From: Acetatifactor sp.
GTDB lineage: Bacteria > Bacillota > Clostridia > Lachnospirales > Lachnospiraceae
Length of the DNA: 33,017 nucleotides
NCBI GenBank assembly: GCA_029055435.1
Contig: JAIDDH010000023.1
Coordinates: forward strand, 1 to 33,017
Direction of reading: 5' to 3'
Positions 14,231-21,893 of the stretch are shown in pieces (the first letter of the stretch is position 1; every line of letters begins with the position of its first letter). Below the pieces are notes generated by a model, which saw nothing but the letters and a program-made list of their open reading frames with translations, was not told where the DNA came from and ran no database searches. The position numbers were made by a program, and so were the translations under genes.

Positions 14231-16342
14231 ATGAGTGAAGTGTTGAATGTAGAAGAGATTTTTGCCGGTAAAGTATTCACGCTGGGCAAGATGAAGGAGA
14301 GACTGCCCAAGAATGTTTACAAGGAATTGAAGAGAGTCATGGACCAGGGCGGCGAGCTGTCACTGGCGACTGCAGATGTGGTAGCCAAGGCGATGAAGGA
14401 CTGGGCGGTGGAACACGGAGCTACCCACTACACTCACTGGTTCCAGCCTTTGACCGGAATCACTGCCGAGAAGCATGATGCATTTGTGACTCATCCCGAT
14501 GCGGAGGGTAAGATGATTTTGGAGTTTTCCGGGAAAGAGCTGATCAAAGGTGAGCCCGATGCTTCCTCATTCCCCTCCGGCGGTCTTCGCGCTACCTTTG
14601 AGGCGAGAGGCTACACCGTGTGGGATATCACCTCGCCCGCATTTTTGAAAGAAGATGCGACCGGAGTTATCCTCTGTATTCCCACCGCGTTCTGCTCTTA
14701 CAAAGGAGAGGCGCTGGATAAAAAGACACCGCTGCTGCGCTCCATGGAGGCTGTCAGCGAGCAGGCGCTGCGAATCGTGAGATTGTTTGGCAACACGGGG
14801 GCTACCAAGGTTGTGGCCAGCGTGGGACCCGAGCAGGAATATTTTCTGGTGGACAGAGAGAAGTATTTAAAGAGAGATGATTTGATTTTTGCAGGGCGCA
14901 CGCTCTTTGGCGCACCGGCTCCCAAGGGACAGGAGCTGGAGGATCATTATTTCGGAACTATCCGGGAGAGAATCGGTTCTTACATGAAGGATCTGAATAT
15001 AGAGCTGTGGAAGCTGGGTGTTACTGCCAAGACGCAGCATAACGAAGTGGCTCCCGCTCAGCATGAGCTGGCTCCTATTTATGAGACTGCAAATATTGCG
15101 GTGGATCACAATCAGCTGGTGATGGAGACGATGAAGAAGGTGGCCGGAAGGCATGGTATGACCTGTCTGCTTCACGAGAAGCCTTTTGCAGGCGTGAACG
15201 GTTCCGGTAAGCACAATAACTGGTCTCTGGGAACTGACAACGGTGTCAATTTGTTGGACCCCGGCGATACGCCTAATGCAAATATTCAGTTTTTGCTGGT
15301 GCTGGCCTGCATTATGAAAGCAGTTGACACCCATGCGGATCTGCTTCGTCAGAGTGCGTCGGATGTGGGAAATGACCACAGACTGGGTGCTAACGAGGCT
15401 CCGCCCGCAATTATTTCCATGTTCTTGGGCGAACAGCTTGAGGATGTGGTGAAGCAGCTGGTTGAGACCGGTGAGGCGGATCACTCCATTCAGGGCGGAA
15501 AGCTGCAGACCGGTGTGTCTACTCTGACGGATGTGGACAAGGATGCTACCGACAGAAACAGAACCTCCCCCTTTGCTTTCACGGGAAATAAGTTTGAGTT
15601 CCGTATGGTGGGCAGCTCCGATTCTATCGCAGACCCTAACACCACGCTGAATGCCATCGTTGCAGAGGCTTTCTGCGAGGCAGCCGATCTTCTGGAAAAG
15701 GCTGATGATTTCGAGATGGCAGTGCATGATCTGATTAAGGAATATATGACTAAGCACAGACGGATTGTGTTCAATGGCAACGGATATTCTGACGAGTGGG
15801 TGGCAGAGGCTGCGAGACGCGGTCTTCCCAATATCAAGTCTATGGTGGAGGCTTCCTCCGCGCTGACTACGGATAAGGCCATTAAGCTCTTTGAAAGATT
15901 TGGTATTTTCACCAAGGCAGAGCTGGAGTCCCGCGAGGAGATTCTGTACGAAACCTATTCCAAGACCATCAATATCGAGGCGTTGACCATGATCGAGATG
16001 GCAAAGAAGCAGATTCTGCCTGCTGTGATGGGATATACCAAGACGCTGGCAGACACGGTTCTCGCCGTGAAGGAGGCCGGTGCGGATGCGTCCGTTCAGG
16101 CGGAGGTGCTGAAAGAGATTTCCGCCAAGCTCGCCGAGAGCAAACAGGCTTTGACTGTTCTGGAGGAGAAGACCGCCAAGGCATCGGCTATCAGCGATGA
16201 AAAGGAGAAGGCGTTCTTCTTCAAGGATGAGGTATTTACGGCGATGGCTGCGCTGAGAGCGCCGGTGGATGCGCTGGAGACTATGGTGGACAGAAAGGTA
16301 TGGCCGATTCCCACCTACGGCGAGTTGATTTTTGAGGTTTAA
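14231..16342 (+). CDS. glnN: Glutamine synthetase type III
   Basis: A 703-residue glutamine synthetase of class III, which joins ammonia and glutamate using ATP. The length (about 700, compared with 440-470 for class I) and block order are diagnostic: THYTHWFQPLTG and EKHDAF near the start, FPSGGLRATFEARGYT, GPEQEYFLVD, NEVAPAQHELAPIYE, FAGVNGSGKHNNWSL and DRNRTSPFAFTGNKFEFR. The C-terminal third is helical, as in other members. An AAAGGA/AAGGA-rich leader precedes the ATG. It is flanked by a toxin-antitoxin pair and tRNA-Gln and seems to be transcribed alone. Confidence 0.97.
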   Translation: MSEVLNVEEIFAGKVFTLGKMKERLPKNVYKELKRVMDQGGELSLATADVVAKAMKDWAVEHGATHYTHWFQPLTGITAEKHDAFVTHPDAEGKMILEFSGKELIKGEPDASSFPSGGLRATFEARGYTVWDITSPAFLKEDATGVILCIPTAFCSYKGEALDKKTPLLRSMEAVSEQALRIVRLFGNTGATKVVASVGPEQEYFLVDREKYLKRDDLIFAGRTLFGAPAPKGQELEDHYFGTIRERIGSYMKDLNIELWKLGVTAKTQHNEVAPAQHELAPIYETANIAVDHNQLVMETMKKVAGRHGMTCLLHEKPFAGVNGSGKHNNWSLGTDNGVNLLDPGDTPNANIQFLLVLACIMKAVDTHADLLRQSASDVGNDHRLGANEAPPAIISMFLGEQLEDVVKQLVETGEADHSIQGGKLQTGVSTLTDVDKDATDRNRTSPFAFTGNKFEFRMVGSSDSIADPNTTLNAIVAEAFCEAADLLEKADDFEMAVHDLIKEYMTKHRRIVFNGNGYSDEWVAEAARRGLPNIKSMVEASSALTTDKAIKLFERFGIFTKAELESREEILYETYSKTINIEALTMIEMAKKQILPAVMGYTKTLADTVLAVKEAGADASVQAEVLKEISAKLAESKQALTVLEEKTAKASAISDEKEKAFFFKDEVFTAMAALRAPVDALETMVDRKVWPIPTYGELIFEV

Positions 16343-16378
16343 TCGCGGCATTTTCCTTTTTCTTAAAGCATTATATAG

Positions 16379-16426
16379 ACGGGGCTGTGCAGTTATGGCG
16401 CGGCCCCGTGAAATTTAAAGTTTTTT
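16379..16426 (+). terminator. Probable glnN terminator
   Basis: A GC-rich stem, ACGGGGC (16379-16385) with GCCCCGT (16403-16409), follows glnN. The nearest T run (six T, 16421-16426) is 11 bases further on, so it is a weak candidate. Confidence 0.4.
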
Positions 16427-16437
16427 GAATTTTGGTA

Positions 16438-16466
16438 TTGCAAAAGGGAAACACTTCGTGTATAAT
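16438..16466 (+). promoter_or_regulatory. tRNA-Gln promoter
   Basis: TTGCAA (16438-16443), 17 bases, TATAAT (16461-16466), 20 bases before the tRNA. Confidence 0.8.
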
Positions 16467-16486
16467 ACATCAAGTAGCGTAAATAT

Positions 16487-16558
16487 AGGGCTATCGCCAA
16501 ACGGTAAGGCAACGGACTCTGACTCCGTCATTTCAAGGTTCGAATCCTTGTAGCCCTG
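16487..16558 (+). tRNA. tRNA-Gln (anticodon CTG)
   Basis: The cloverleaf reads: acceptor AGGGCTA with TAGCCCT, D-arm GCC/GGC with a nine-base loop, anticodon stem ACGGA/TCCGT around CTCTGAC (anticodon CTG at 16519-16521, reading CAG), five-base variable loop, T-arm CAAGG/CCTTG around TTCGAAT, discriminator G. No CCA is encoded. Glutamine fits the D-arm sequence CGCCAAACGGTAAGGC. It has its own promoter and terminator. Confidence 0.95.
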
Positions 16559-16560
16559 CT

Positions 16561-16596
16561 AAAAAGCCTCAGAAGAGAAATCTTCTGGGGCTTTTT
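16561..16596 (+). terminator. Strong terminator after tRNA-Gln
   Basis: A 16-bp stem with one G-T pair, 16561-16576 with 16581-16596, closes on a GAAA tetraloop and ends in five T. Confidence 0.9.
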
Positions 16597-16630
16597 ATTG
16601 AGAAGAAGGCGAAACGGGAGACGACCTTAG

Positions 16631-16909
16631 ATTAAAGCAATAGAATCAGGACGGTATGATTTGACACTAGTTAGAGTAGTAATTGTGCGTGATGGAGTTT
16701 GATCAGAGGTAGCAAGTAATGTTTCAACTAATATTTCAAAAAGAATTGCAGATATTAGGAAAAAGGTAGAAAGCCTATCTGATGATAAAGGCACTATATG
16801 GGCGGCTTCACTTTGGAAATCCGATTTTACCAATCTCTTAATTTTATTAGTTAGATTTGAATATAGAAAGAACTTGAAAAGTAACGACAAATGCGTTACA
16901 ATATTGATC
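16631..16909 (+). pseudogene. Possible decayed reading frame, unidentified
   Basis: One frame is open from 16631, hits a TGA at 16700-16702, then stays open for 112 codons to 17039. Up to about 16909 the reading looks protein-like, with basic/acidic helices (ISKRIADIRKKVESL) and a hydrophobic stretch (FTNLLILLVRF). There is no plausible start codon with a ribosome site. Beyond 16909 the frame runs through the antitoxin gene and is meaningless there. It may be a remnant of an inserted gene next to the tRNA. I do not recognise a family, and a chance open frame in AT-rich DNA is possible. Apart from this and the antitoxin promoter, 16597-16925 holds nothing visible. Confidence 0.3.
16874..16902 (+). 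promoter_or_regulatory. Promoter/operator of the relB-like locus
   Basis: TTGAAA (16874-16879), 17 bases, TACAAT (16897-16902). An inverted repeat GTAACG (16881-16886), seven bases, CGTTAC (16894-16899) lies in the spacer and covers the -10, as expected for antitoxin autoregulation. Confidence 0.75.
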
Positions 16910-16925
16910 AAGGAGATGATGTGCA

Positions 16926-17234
16926 ATGGAAAAGACTGCTACCTTAAATTTAAGAGTAAATCCAATTGTGAAACAGCGTGCAGAAGATGTGTTGACACGC
17001 TTGGGCATTCCGATGTCAACAGCTATAGATATGTACCTTAATCAAATATCATTGACAGGAGGTATACCGTTTGCTATAACATTACCAAATGCTCCGAGTG
17101 TCCTTAATGCAGATTTGATGACCTCAGAGGAAATTCATGCGAAATTGCAGGAAGGGTATCATGATGTACAGACAGGCAGAGTGCAGGATGCGGCTTCTGC
17201 ATTTGCAAAGTTTAGGGAGAATCATCGTATATGA
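16926..17234 (+). CDS. RelB/DinJ family antitoxin
   Basis: A 102-residue antitoxin of the RelB/DinJ family. The N-terminal ribbon-helix-helix (TATLNLRVNPIVKQRAEDVLTRLGIPMSTAIDMYLNQISLTGGIPF) binds DNA as a dimer. The C-terminal part (TSEEIHAKLQEGYHDVQTGRVQDAASAFAKF) would wrap the toxin. It appears full-length. AAGGAG at 16910-16915 lies upstream. The stop overlaps the toxin ATG as ATGA, so the two are translationally coupled. The partner toxin is damaged, so this may now be a solo repressor or an antidote to a related toxin elsewhere. Confidence 0.93.
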   Translation: MEKTATLNLRVNPIVKQRAEDVLTRLGIPMSTAIDMYLNQISLTGGIPFAITLPNAPSVLNADLMTSEEIHAKLQEGYHDVQTGRVQDAASAFAKFRENHRI

Positions 17235-17491
17235 CGCGATATACTGTAAAAATTACAGACAGAGCGCTAACAGATATGGAAGAAATTTACAGTTATATTG
17301 CAATACAGCTGCAAGTACCTGAAATTGCAATGGGACAGTATAACCGGATTGCAGAGGCGATTGAAGGTGAAAAGGTTATTGTAACAAGAGTGCTTTATAG
17401 TGCCTGTGATATATTGAAAAATTATTGGAAGAATAAAGAAAATTTTCAAACTTTTAATGATGCACTTGATTTGTTTAAAAGCTTTTTATAA
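17231..17491 (+). pseudogene. RelE/ParE-family toxin with an internal deletion
   Basis: The 86-residue frame starts like a ParE/YoeB-type toxin (YTVKITDRALTDMEEIYSYIAIQLQVPEIAMGQYNRIAEAIE) and then jumps to the last strand, EKVIVTRVLYSACDI. Related toxins have about 40-45 residues between these blocks, including the strands with the basic catalytic or contact residues; these are missing while the frame is kept. The tail after residue 60 (LKNYWKNKENFQTFNDALDLFKSFL) is not usual for the family. Expected to be non-toxic. Coordinates cover the whole open frame; a true start at the ATGA overlap is clear. Confidence 0.75.
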
Positions 17492-17502
17492 TATTTAAGT
17501 CA

Positions 17503-17543
17503 AAAACTACTCCGATACTTAGTCAGGTATACGGAGTGGTTTT
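17503..17543 (+). terminator. Terminator after the relBE-like locus
   Basis: A 12-bp stem with one G-T pair, 17503-17514 with 17532-17543; ATAC/GTAT inside can extend the pairing, and the right arm ends in TTTT. Confidence 0.6.
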
Positions 17544-17600
17544 CTATGTGTACAGCTTTGTCAAAAGAAACGCAAAAGATATTGAATTCTTCCCCTCAAT

Positions 17601-17628
17601 TTGATAGAGTGAGAGAATAGGATAAAAG
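17601..17628 (+). promoter_or_regulatory. Possible promoter of the CPBP gene
   Basis: TTGATA (17601-17606), 16 bases, TAAAAG (17623-17628), just upstream of the ribosome site GGAGGA. The -10 is weak. Confidence 0.4.
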
Positions 17629-17650
17629 CTGTCCGGCGAGGAGGATATAT

Positions 17651-18697
17651 ATGGAAGATTGGAGACAATCCCAAAAGGTTTTTTCCAGATTGGGCTGGTG
17701 TTATATTGCGGGAACGGTGGCTGTGTATGGCCTGCAGTTTATTTTGGTTTGTGGGATTCGGTTCTTTAGACCGGAGTGGCTGGCGAGTATGACCGTGATT
17801 CTGCTGTTGTCCGGCTTTACAATGTATGCCTGCGGCATGCCGGTGATTGTGCTACTGGCCTACAGAATGCCAAAGACTGATATTCCGCGTCACAAGATGA
17901 AGTGGTGGCAGTTCTTACTGGCGCTGATTATGAGCTATTCGCTGGTCTATGTCAGCAATCTGGTGGGGAAGATGGTGACGACGTTGATGGGACTGTTTAC
18001 AAAGAGTTCTGTCGAAAACCAGCTGATAGAATATGTCACTGACGGCAATATGCTATTGAATTTTATATTGATGGTGGTGGTTGCGCCTATCGTGGAGGAG
18101 TATGTATTCCGCAAGGTGATTGTGGACAGGACGGTTCGGTATGGGCAGGGTGTTGCCATTGTGGCGTCGGGACTGATGTTTGGTCTGTTCCATGGCAATC
18201 TGGATCAATTTGCCTATGCGGTGGTGTTGGGCGCGTTTTTTGCCTTCCTTTATGCGAAGACGGGTAATTTGAAGATTACAATTGCGATGCATGCCATTAT
18301 TAATTTTCTGGGCAGTGTGGTGGCGGGACAGCTTCTGAAAATGGTGAATTATAATGAGCTGAAAAATGTAGATACCTCAGACTTGGAGCTTATGGCGGAG
18401 ATTGTCATGGATAATCTGGGAGCATGGCTGCTCTATGTGCTGTATGGGATGGTATTGTTGGTTGTGGTTATCGCGGGTGCGATTTTGTTTATTGTATTCT
18501 TTAAGCGTTTTAAGTTCGATCCTCAACCGATGCAGATCCCCAGAGGCAAGAGATTCCAGATGTTGTTTTTGAATCCGGGAATGCTCACATTCTGTGCGTT
18601 ATGGATTGCGTTGATTATTTTACCGTATGCAACATCATTTTTAAGTATATTTATCAACTATTGGTTGCAGTCAGCGGGTTTTGAGAACAGAATCTAA
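17651..18697 (+). CDS. CPBP family intramembrane metalloprotease
   Basis: A 348-residue polytopic membrane protein of the CPBP (Abi/CAAX protease-like) family. The three family motifs are present: Glu149-Glu150 with Arg154 (EEYVFRKV), His181 (FGLFHGN) and His214 with Asn218 (HAIINFLG), placed in successive membrane helices. About eight hydrophobic segments can be seen, including two C-terminal ones after the catalytic core. Bacterial members are linked to bacteriocin immunity or membrane-protein processing; no substrate can be named here, and no bacteriocin precursor is visible nearby. GGAGGATATAT precedes the ATG. The thioesterase gene follows by about 15 bases. Confidence 0.9.
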   Translation: MEDWRQSQKVFSRLGWCYIAGTVAVYGLQFILVCGIRFFRPEWLASMTVILLLSGFTMYACGMPVIVLLAYRMPKTDIPRHKMKWWQFLLALIMSYSLVYVSNLVGKMVTTLMGLFTKSSVENQLIEYVTDGNMLLNFILMVVVAPIVEEYVFRKVIVDRTVRYGQGVAIVASGLMFGLFHGNLDQFAYAVVLGAFFAFLYAKTGNLKITIAMHAIINFLGSVVAGQLLKMVNYNELKNVDTSDLELMAEIVMDNLGAWLLYVLYGMVLLVVVIAGAILFIVFFKRFKFDPQPMQIPRGKRFQMLFLNPGMLTFCALWIALIILPYATSFLSIFINYWLQSAGFENRI

Positions 18698-18712
18698 AGC
18701 AGGGTGAAGGCG

Positions 18713-19414
18713 ATGTATTTTTTTGATGGAAGAATTCGTTATAGCGAGGCGGACAGCAAGGGGAAGTTGACATTGGTATCTCTGCTGGACTATTTTCAGG
18801 ATTGCTCCACTTTTCATTCAGAGGATTTGGGAATTGGAGTGGATTATCTGGCAAAACGGCATCTGGTCTGGGTGCTGTGTTCCTGGCAGATTGTGGTGGA
18901 ACGCTATCCTAAATTGAATGAGCGGGTAAAAATTGGTACAAGTCCTTATGAATTCAAGAGCTTTCTGGGTTCCCGCAATTTTGTGATGATGACCGAAGAG
19001 GGAGAATATTTGGCCAAAGCGAACTCGCTGTGGAGTCTTTTGGATACGCAGACATGGAAGCCGACGGCTCCCCCGGAGGAGATGTTGAAGGCATATGTGC
19101 TCTCCCCCAAATTGGATATGGACTATGCGCCCCGCAAGATTGTGGTGCCCACAGGGGGAAATGACATGGATGTCATAACAGTGAAGAAGCATCATCTGGA
19201 CACCAACAATCATGTGAACAACGGCCGATATGTGGATATGGCCATGGAGTTTCTGCCGGAGAATTTTACGATTCGTCAGATGCGTGCTGAATACAAAAAG
19301 CAGGCACATCTGGATGATATGCTCTATCCCTATGTGGCGGAGGAGAATGGTCGTCTGGTGGTTGCGCTGCGGGATGAGAGCGGGAAGCCTTATGTGGTAG
19401 TGGAGTTTGAGTGA
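18713..19414 (+). CDS. Acyl-ACP thioesterase
   Basis: A 233-residue double-hotdog thioesterase of the acyl-ACP type, which frees fatty acids from acyl carrier protein in the cytoplasm. The first hotdog has YSEADSKGKLTLVSLLDYFQDCSTFHSEDLG and the typical LVWVLCSWQIVVERYP. The second has the active-site region LDTNNHVNNGRYVDMA (Asn-x-His plus NNGRY) and ends EYKKQAHLDD. A GTG at 18704 is in frame, but CAGGG eight bases before 18713 and the family N-terminus favour this ATG. It probably shares a transcript with the CPBP gene. Confidence 0.9.
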   Translation: MYFFDGRIRYSEADSKGKLTLVSLLDYFQDCSTFHSEDLGIGVDYLAKRHLVWVLCSWQIVVERYPKLNERVKIGTSPYEFKSFLGSRNFVMMTEEGEYLAKANSLWSLLDTQTWKPTAPPEEMLKAYVLSPKLDMDYAPRKIVVPTGGNDMDVITVKKHHLDTNNHVNNGRYVDMAMEFLPENFTIRQMRAEYKKQAHLDDMLYPYVAEENGRLVVALRDESGKPYVVVEFE

Positions 19415-19438
19415 TCTGAAACTAATAGGAGGCGTGTT

Positions 19439-20455
19439 ATGGAGCAGATAGTGAAAGAAATAGAAAAGCTTAAGTTGCAATATGAATCAGTTCCGGTTAA
19501 TGCGAGTGCCAAAGCGGTGAGCAGAGAGGAGTTCACATTGCTGCTGGGCGGTGTTTCAGCATGTCGGAAAGTGCCGGGGATTCATGAGCATATGGGGTAT
19601 GAGTGTTTGTATCACTGCGGCAATGAGGAGGATATCCGGCAGGCGCGGGAGCATCTGGCGCGACTGTTTGGAGTGAAGGACAGGGAGAGCCTTGAAAAGC
19701 AATGTTACAGACTGTATTCAGGAAGTAATCAATATGAGCAGTTTATGACATTTTGGAACAATGCGCCCATGTTTGATTTAAAGGAGCTGAATCCTGACGG
19801 ACTAAAGGGTTTTACGTACTGTAAAAATATTGCGGAGAAATTTTATCCGCTTGTAAAGGAAAAGGGTTTTTATGCATGGGACATTAATGAGAGAATCGGG
19901 CTCTGCAGAAATGCTGCCGCCTGCGGCATTATTTCGGACGAAGAATTCTGGGAGATGACGGATGAGTGGGTGTGTCAGGCACAGGCCTTTTACCATTCCT
20001 ATACGGAATATGCGGTGAGCTGCCTTTGCGGAGCGCTGTATGACATGGGCAGAAGCGAGCCGGATGTGAGTGCATTTTATGAGATTAACCGGAATATTAT
20101 TGCGCATCTGCTGGGAGAGGATGGAGCGTGGAACAGAAACAAGTGGTACGTTCCGGAGAAGAGAGAATGGGCATCCCTTCTGGATGGAAATCCGGGCTGC
20201 ATTATTACGAAGAGAGCGCTTGAAGAGGAGCGGATCGATTATATGTATCGTGATGAGCCGAGTTCCGGCTATCCTGACAGCGGCTGGCGCTTTTTCGTCG
20301 GAGATGAACCGGAGGAATATGTAAATAATCCGGATAATTCCACAATATGCGGATTAAATACCATATGCAACCTGTCTCCTGATATTATGGCTTTTATTTA
20401 TGCAGGAATCGGGAGACGCTTTGGACGGCAGGAGAATGGATGGGAAGAAGAGTAA
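19439..20455 (+). CDS. DUF1266 / DUF2185 (Imm33-like) two-domain protein
   Basis: A 338-residue soluble protein. Residues about 75-205 resemble DUF1266 (FYAWDINERIGLCRNAAACGIISDEEFWEM, then QAQAFYHSYTEYAVSCLCGALYDMG). Residues about 250-330 resemble DUF2185, also called Imm33 in polymorphic-toxin immunity surveys (MYRDEPSSGYPDSGWRFFVGDEPEEYVNNPDN and LNTICNLSPDIMAFI). Both assignments are from pattern memory. No toxin gene is seen nearby, so an immunity role is only a possibility. It starts 24 bases after the thioesterase with AGGAGG just upstream and is followed seven bases later by a membrane protein. Confidence 0.75.
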   Translation: MEQIVKEIEKLKLQYESVPVNASAKAVSREEFTLLLGGVSACRKVPGIHEHMGYECLYHCGNEEDIRQAREHLARLFGVKDRESLEKQCYRLYSGSNQYEQFMTFWNNAPMFDLKELNPDGLKGFTYCKNIAEKFYPLVKEKGFYAWDINERIGLCRNAAACGIISDEEFWEMTDEWVCQAQAFYHSYTEYAVSCLCGALYDMGRSEPDVSAFYEINRNIIAHLLGEDGAWNRNKWYVPEKREWASLLDGNPGCIITKRALEEERIDYMYRDEPSSGYPDSGWRFFVGDEPEEYVNNPDNSTICGLNTICNLSPDIMAFIYAGIGRRFGRQENGWEEE

Positions 20456-20462
20456 GTAGACA

Positions 20463-20981
20463 ATGATAGATAAAATCAAAGAACACAGATTTGCTGTATT
20501 GTGTATTATTGTTGCTGTGTCCTGTATCTGTTCAGTGGTATGTACATATAGTATATACAGTTTAGACAAGCCTGTCAGCGGTATGATGAATGCCGATGAT
20601 ATTACTGTTGACGGCGAAGATTTTACTCCCATTGTTGGATTTTTTGGATTAATAATGGATGGGATTGTGGTGACGATCGTAACTGTACTTTGTATCATGT
20701 TTATCTCGATTGGAAATATTTTGGGGTTCCTGATTTTCTGGCTGACAGCTATAAGAGAAGCTTCGCATGTATCAGTGAGGGAAATATCATTGACACGAAG
20801 GGTAATTTGGGGTTCCCTGATTGCAGCATTGATGCTGGCTACGATTCTGACAAAGTGGAATATGGTGCAGATTGTTTTATTGTTGTTCTGGCAAATGCCA
20901 TTGCTTGCAAATCTGTTTTGTGTGTTGGGACTCAAATCAAGGTATAGAGAGATACAGGAGCAGGAACAAGGATTGAGATGA
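20463..20981 (+). CDS. Small membrane protein of unknown function
   Basis: A 172-residue protein that I do not recognise. Hydrophobic segments lie at about residues 10-32, 58-80, 82-96 and 113-155, so four or five spans are likely, with a short acidic external loop (ADDITVDGEDF) and a charged tail (KSRYREIQEQEQGLR). It follows the DUF1266/DUF2185 gene by seven bases, so the two are probably co-transcribed. The ribosome site is poor, which suggests translational coupling. Confidence 0.7.
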   Translation: MIDKIKEHRFAVLCIIVAVSCICSVVCTYSIYSLDKPVSGMMNADDITVDGEDFTPIVGFFGLIMDGIVVTIVTVLCIMFISIGNILGFLIFWLTAIREASHVSVREISLTRRVIWGSLIAALMLATILTKWNMVQIVLLLFWQMPLLANLFCVLGLKSRYREIQEQEQGLR

Positions 20982-21006
20982 TAAAAGTTAAGATAAGGAT
21001 AAATTT

Positions 21007-21867
21007 ATGATAAAACTAGGCGAATGGCAAAAATTGGTTATTGTTAAAAAGGTGGATTTTGGTGTCTATCTTGCGTCCGCCGCGCAGGAAAAGGAAGAGC
21101 GGATTCTGCTTCCGGTGAGGCAGGTGCCGGAGGGGAGCGGAATTGGGGATTGCGTGGAGGTTTTTGTCTATCGGGATTCTCAGGATCGCATGATTGCCAC
21201 CACCAACACGCCGAAGCTTGTCATGGGACAGGTGGCGGAGCTGTCTGTGGTTCAGGTGGGGAAGATAGGGGCCTTTTTGGACTGGGGGCTGGAGAAGGAT
21301 TTGTTTTTGCCCTACAGGCAGCAGAATCGCCGGGTGGCGCCGGGCGATAAGGTGTTGGTATCTCTCTATATCGACAAGAGCAACAGGCTATGTGCCACCA
21401 CCAATGTATATGCAAATCTGCGCTCGGACAGCCCGTATCAAAAGGATGACCGGGTGAGGGGGCGCGTGTACGAGATCAGTGATAATTTTGGAGCCTTTGT
21501 GGCGGTGGACAATCAGTATTCCGCCCTGATACCGAAGCGGGAGCTCTATGGAGAGGTGACGCCGGGGGAGGATGTGGAAGCATGGGTGACAAAAGTGCTG
21601 GAGGACGGCAGGCTGACGCTGAGCATCCGCGAGAAGGCGTATCTACAGCTGGAAAAGGACGGCGAGAAGCTGCTTGCATTATTGGACAGCTATGAGGGCG
21701 TGCTGCCATTCACGGAGAAGGCCGAACCGGAGGTCATACGCAGGGAGACCGGAATGAGCAAGAATGAGTTCAAGCGCGCGGTAGGGCATCTTTTGAAAAT
21801 CGGGGCCATTACAATCAAAGATAAGGTTATCAGGAGTACTGGAAAAATTGAGAAGACTGTGCTATAA
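21007..21867 (+). CDS. cvfB: S1-domain RNA-binding protein CvfB
   Basis: A 286-residue protein of the CvfB/YitL family. It has tandem OB/S1-type domains: LVIVKKVDFGVYLAS at the start, ELSVVQVGKIGAFLDWGLEKDLFLP in the second and GRVYEISDNFGAFVAVDNQYSALIPKREL in the third. A C-terminal winged-helix follows (SYEGVLPFTEKAEPEVIRRETGMSKNEFKRAVGHLLKIGAI). The family binds RNA, and in Staphylococcus it influences virulence-gene expression. Length and domain order are typical. AAGGATAAATTT precedes the ATG. Confidence 0.93.
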   Translation: MIKLGEWQKLVIVKKVDFGVYLASAAQEKEERILLPVRQVPEGSGIGDCVEVFVYRDSQDRMIATTNTPKLVMGQVAELSVVQVGKIGAFLDWGLEKDLFLPYRQQNRRVAPGDKVLVSLYIDKSNRLCATTNVYANLRSDSPYQKDDRVRGRVYEISDNFGAFVAVDNQYSALIPKRELYGEVTPGEDVEAWVTKVLEDGRLTLSIREKAYLQLEKDGEKLLALLDSYEGVLPFTEKAEPEVIRRETGMSKNEFKRAVGHLLKIGAITIKDKVIRSTGKIEKTVL

Positions 21868-21868
21868 T
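21840..21868 (+). promoter_or_regulatory. Possible promoter of the YjfB-like gene
   Basis: TGGAAA (21840-21845), 17 bases, TATAAT (21863-21868). It lies in the last codons and stop of cvfB. Confidence 0.5.
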
Positions 21869-21893
21869 GTTAATGTCAAGAGGAGGTGTCCGT

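Noticed and set aside
14867-16351. 494-residue minus-strand frame opposite glnN
   Set aside because: Antisense shadow of a strongly conserved gene; no start site or family features.
16627-16926. 99-residue minus-strand frame
   Set aside because: It would need a TTG start with no ribosome site; the plus-strand reading of the same stretch looks more protein-like, so I list that as a possible remnant instead.
16990-17041. A reading ending in DTLGHSDVNSYRYVP, recalling the C-terminal motif of tyrosine integrases
   Set aside because: It is the other-frame reading of the strongly conserved RelB/DinJ motif LGIPMSTAIDMY; the rest of the frame has no integrase features.
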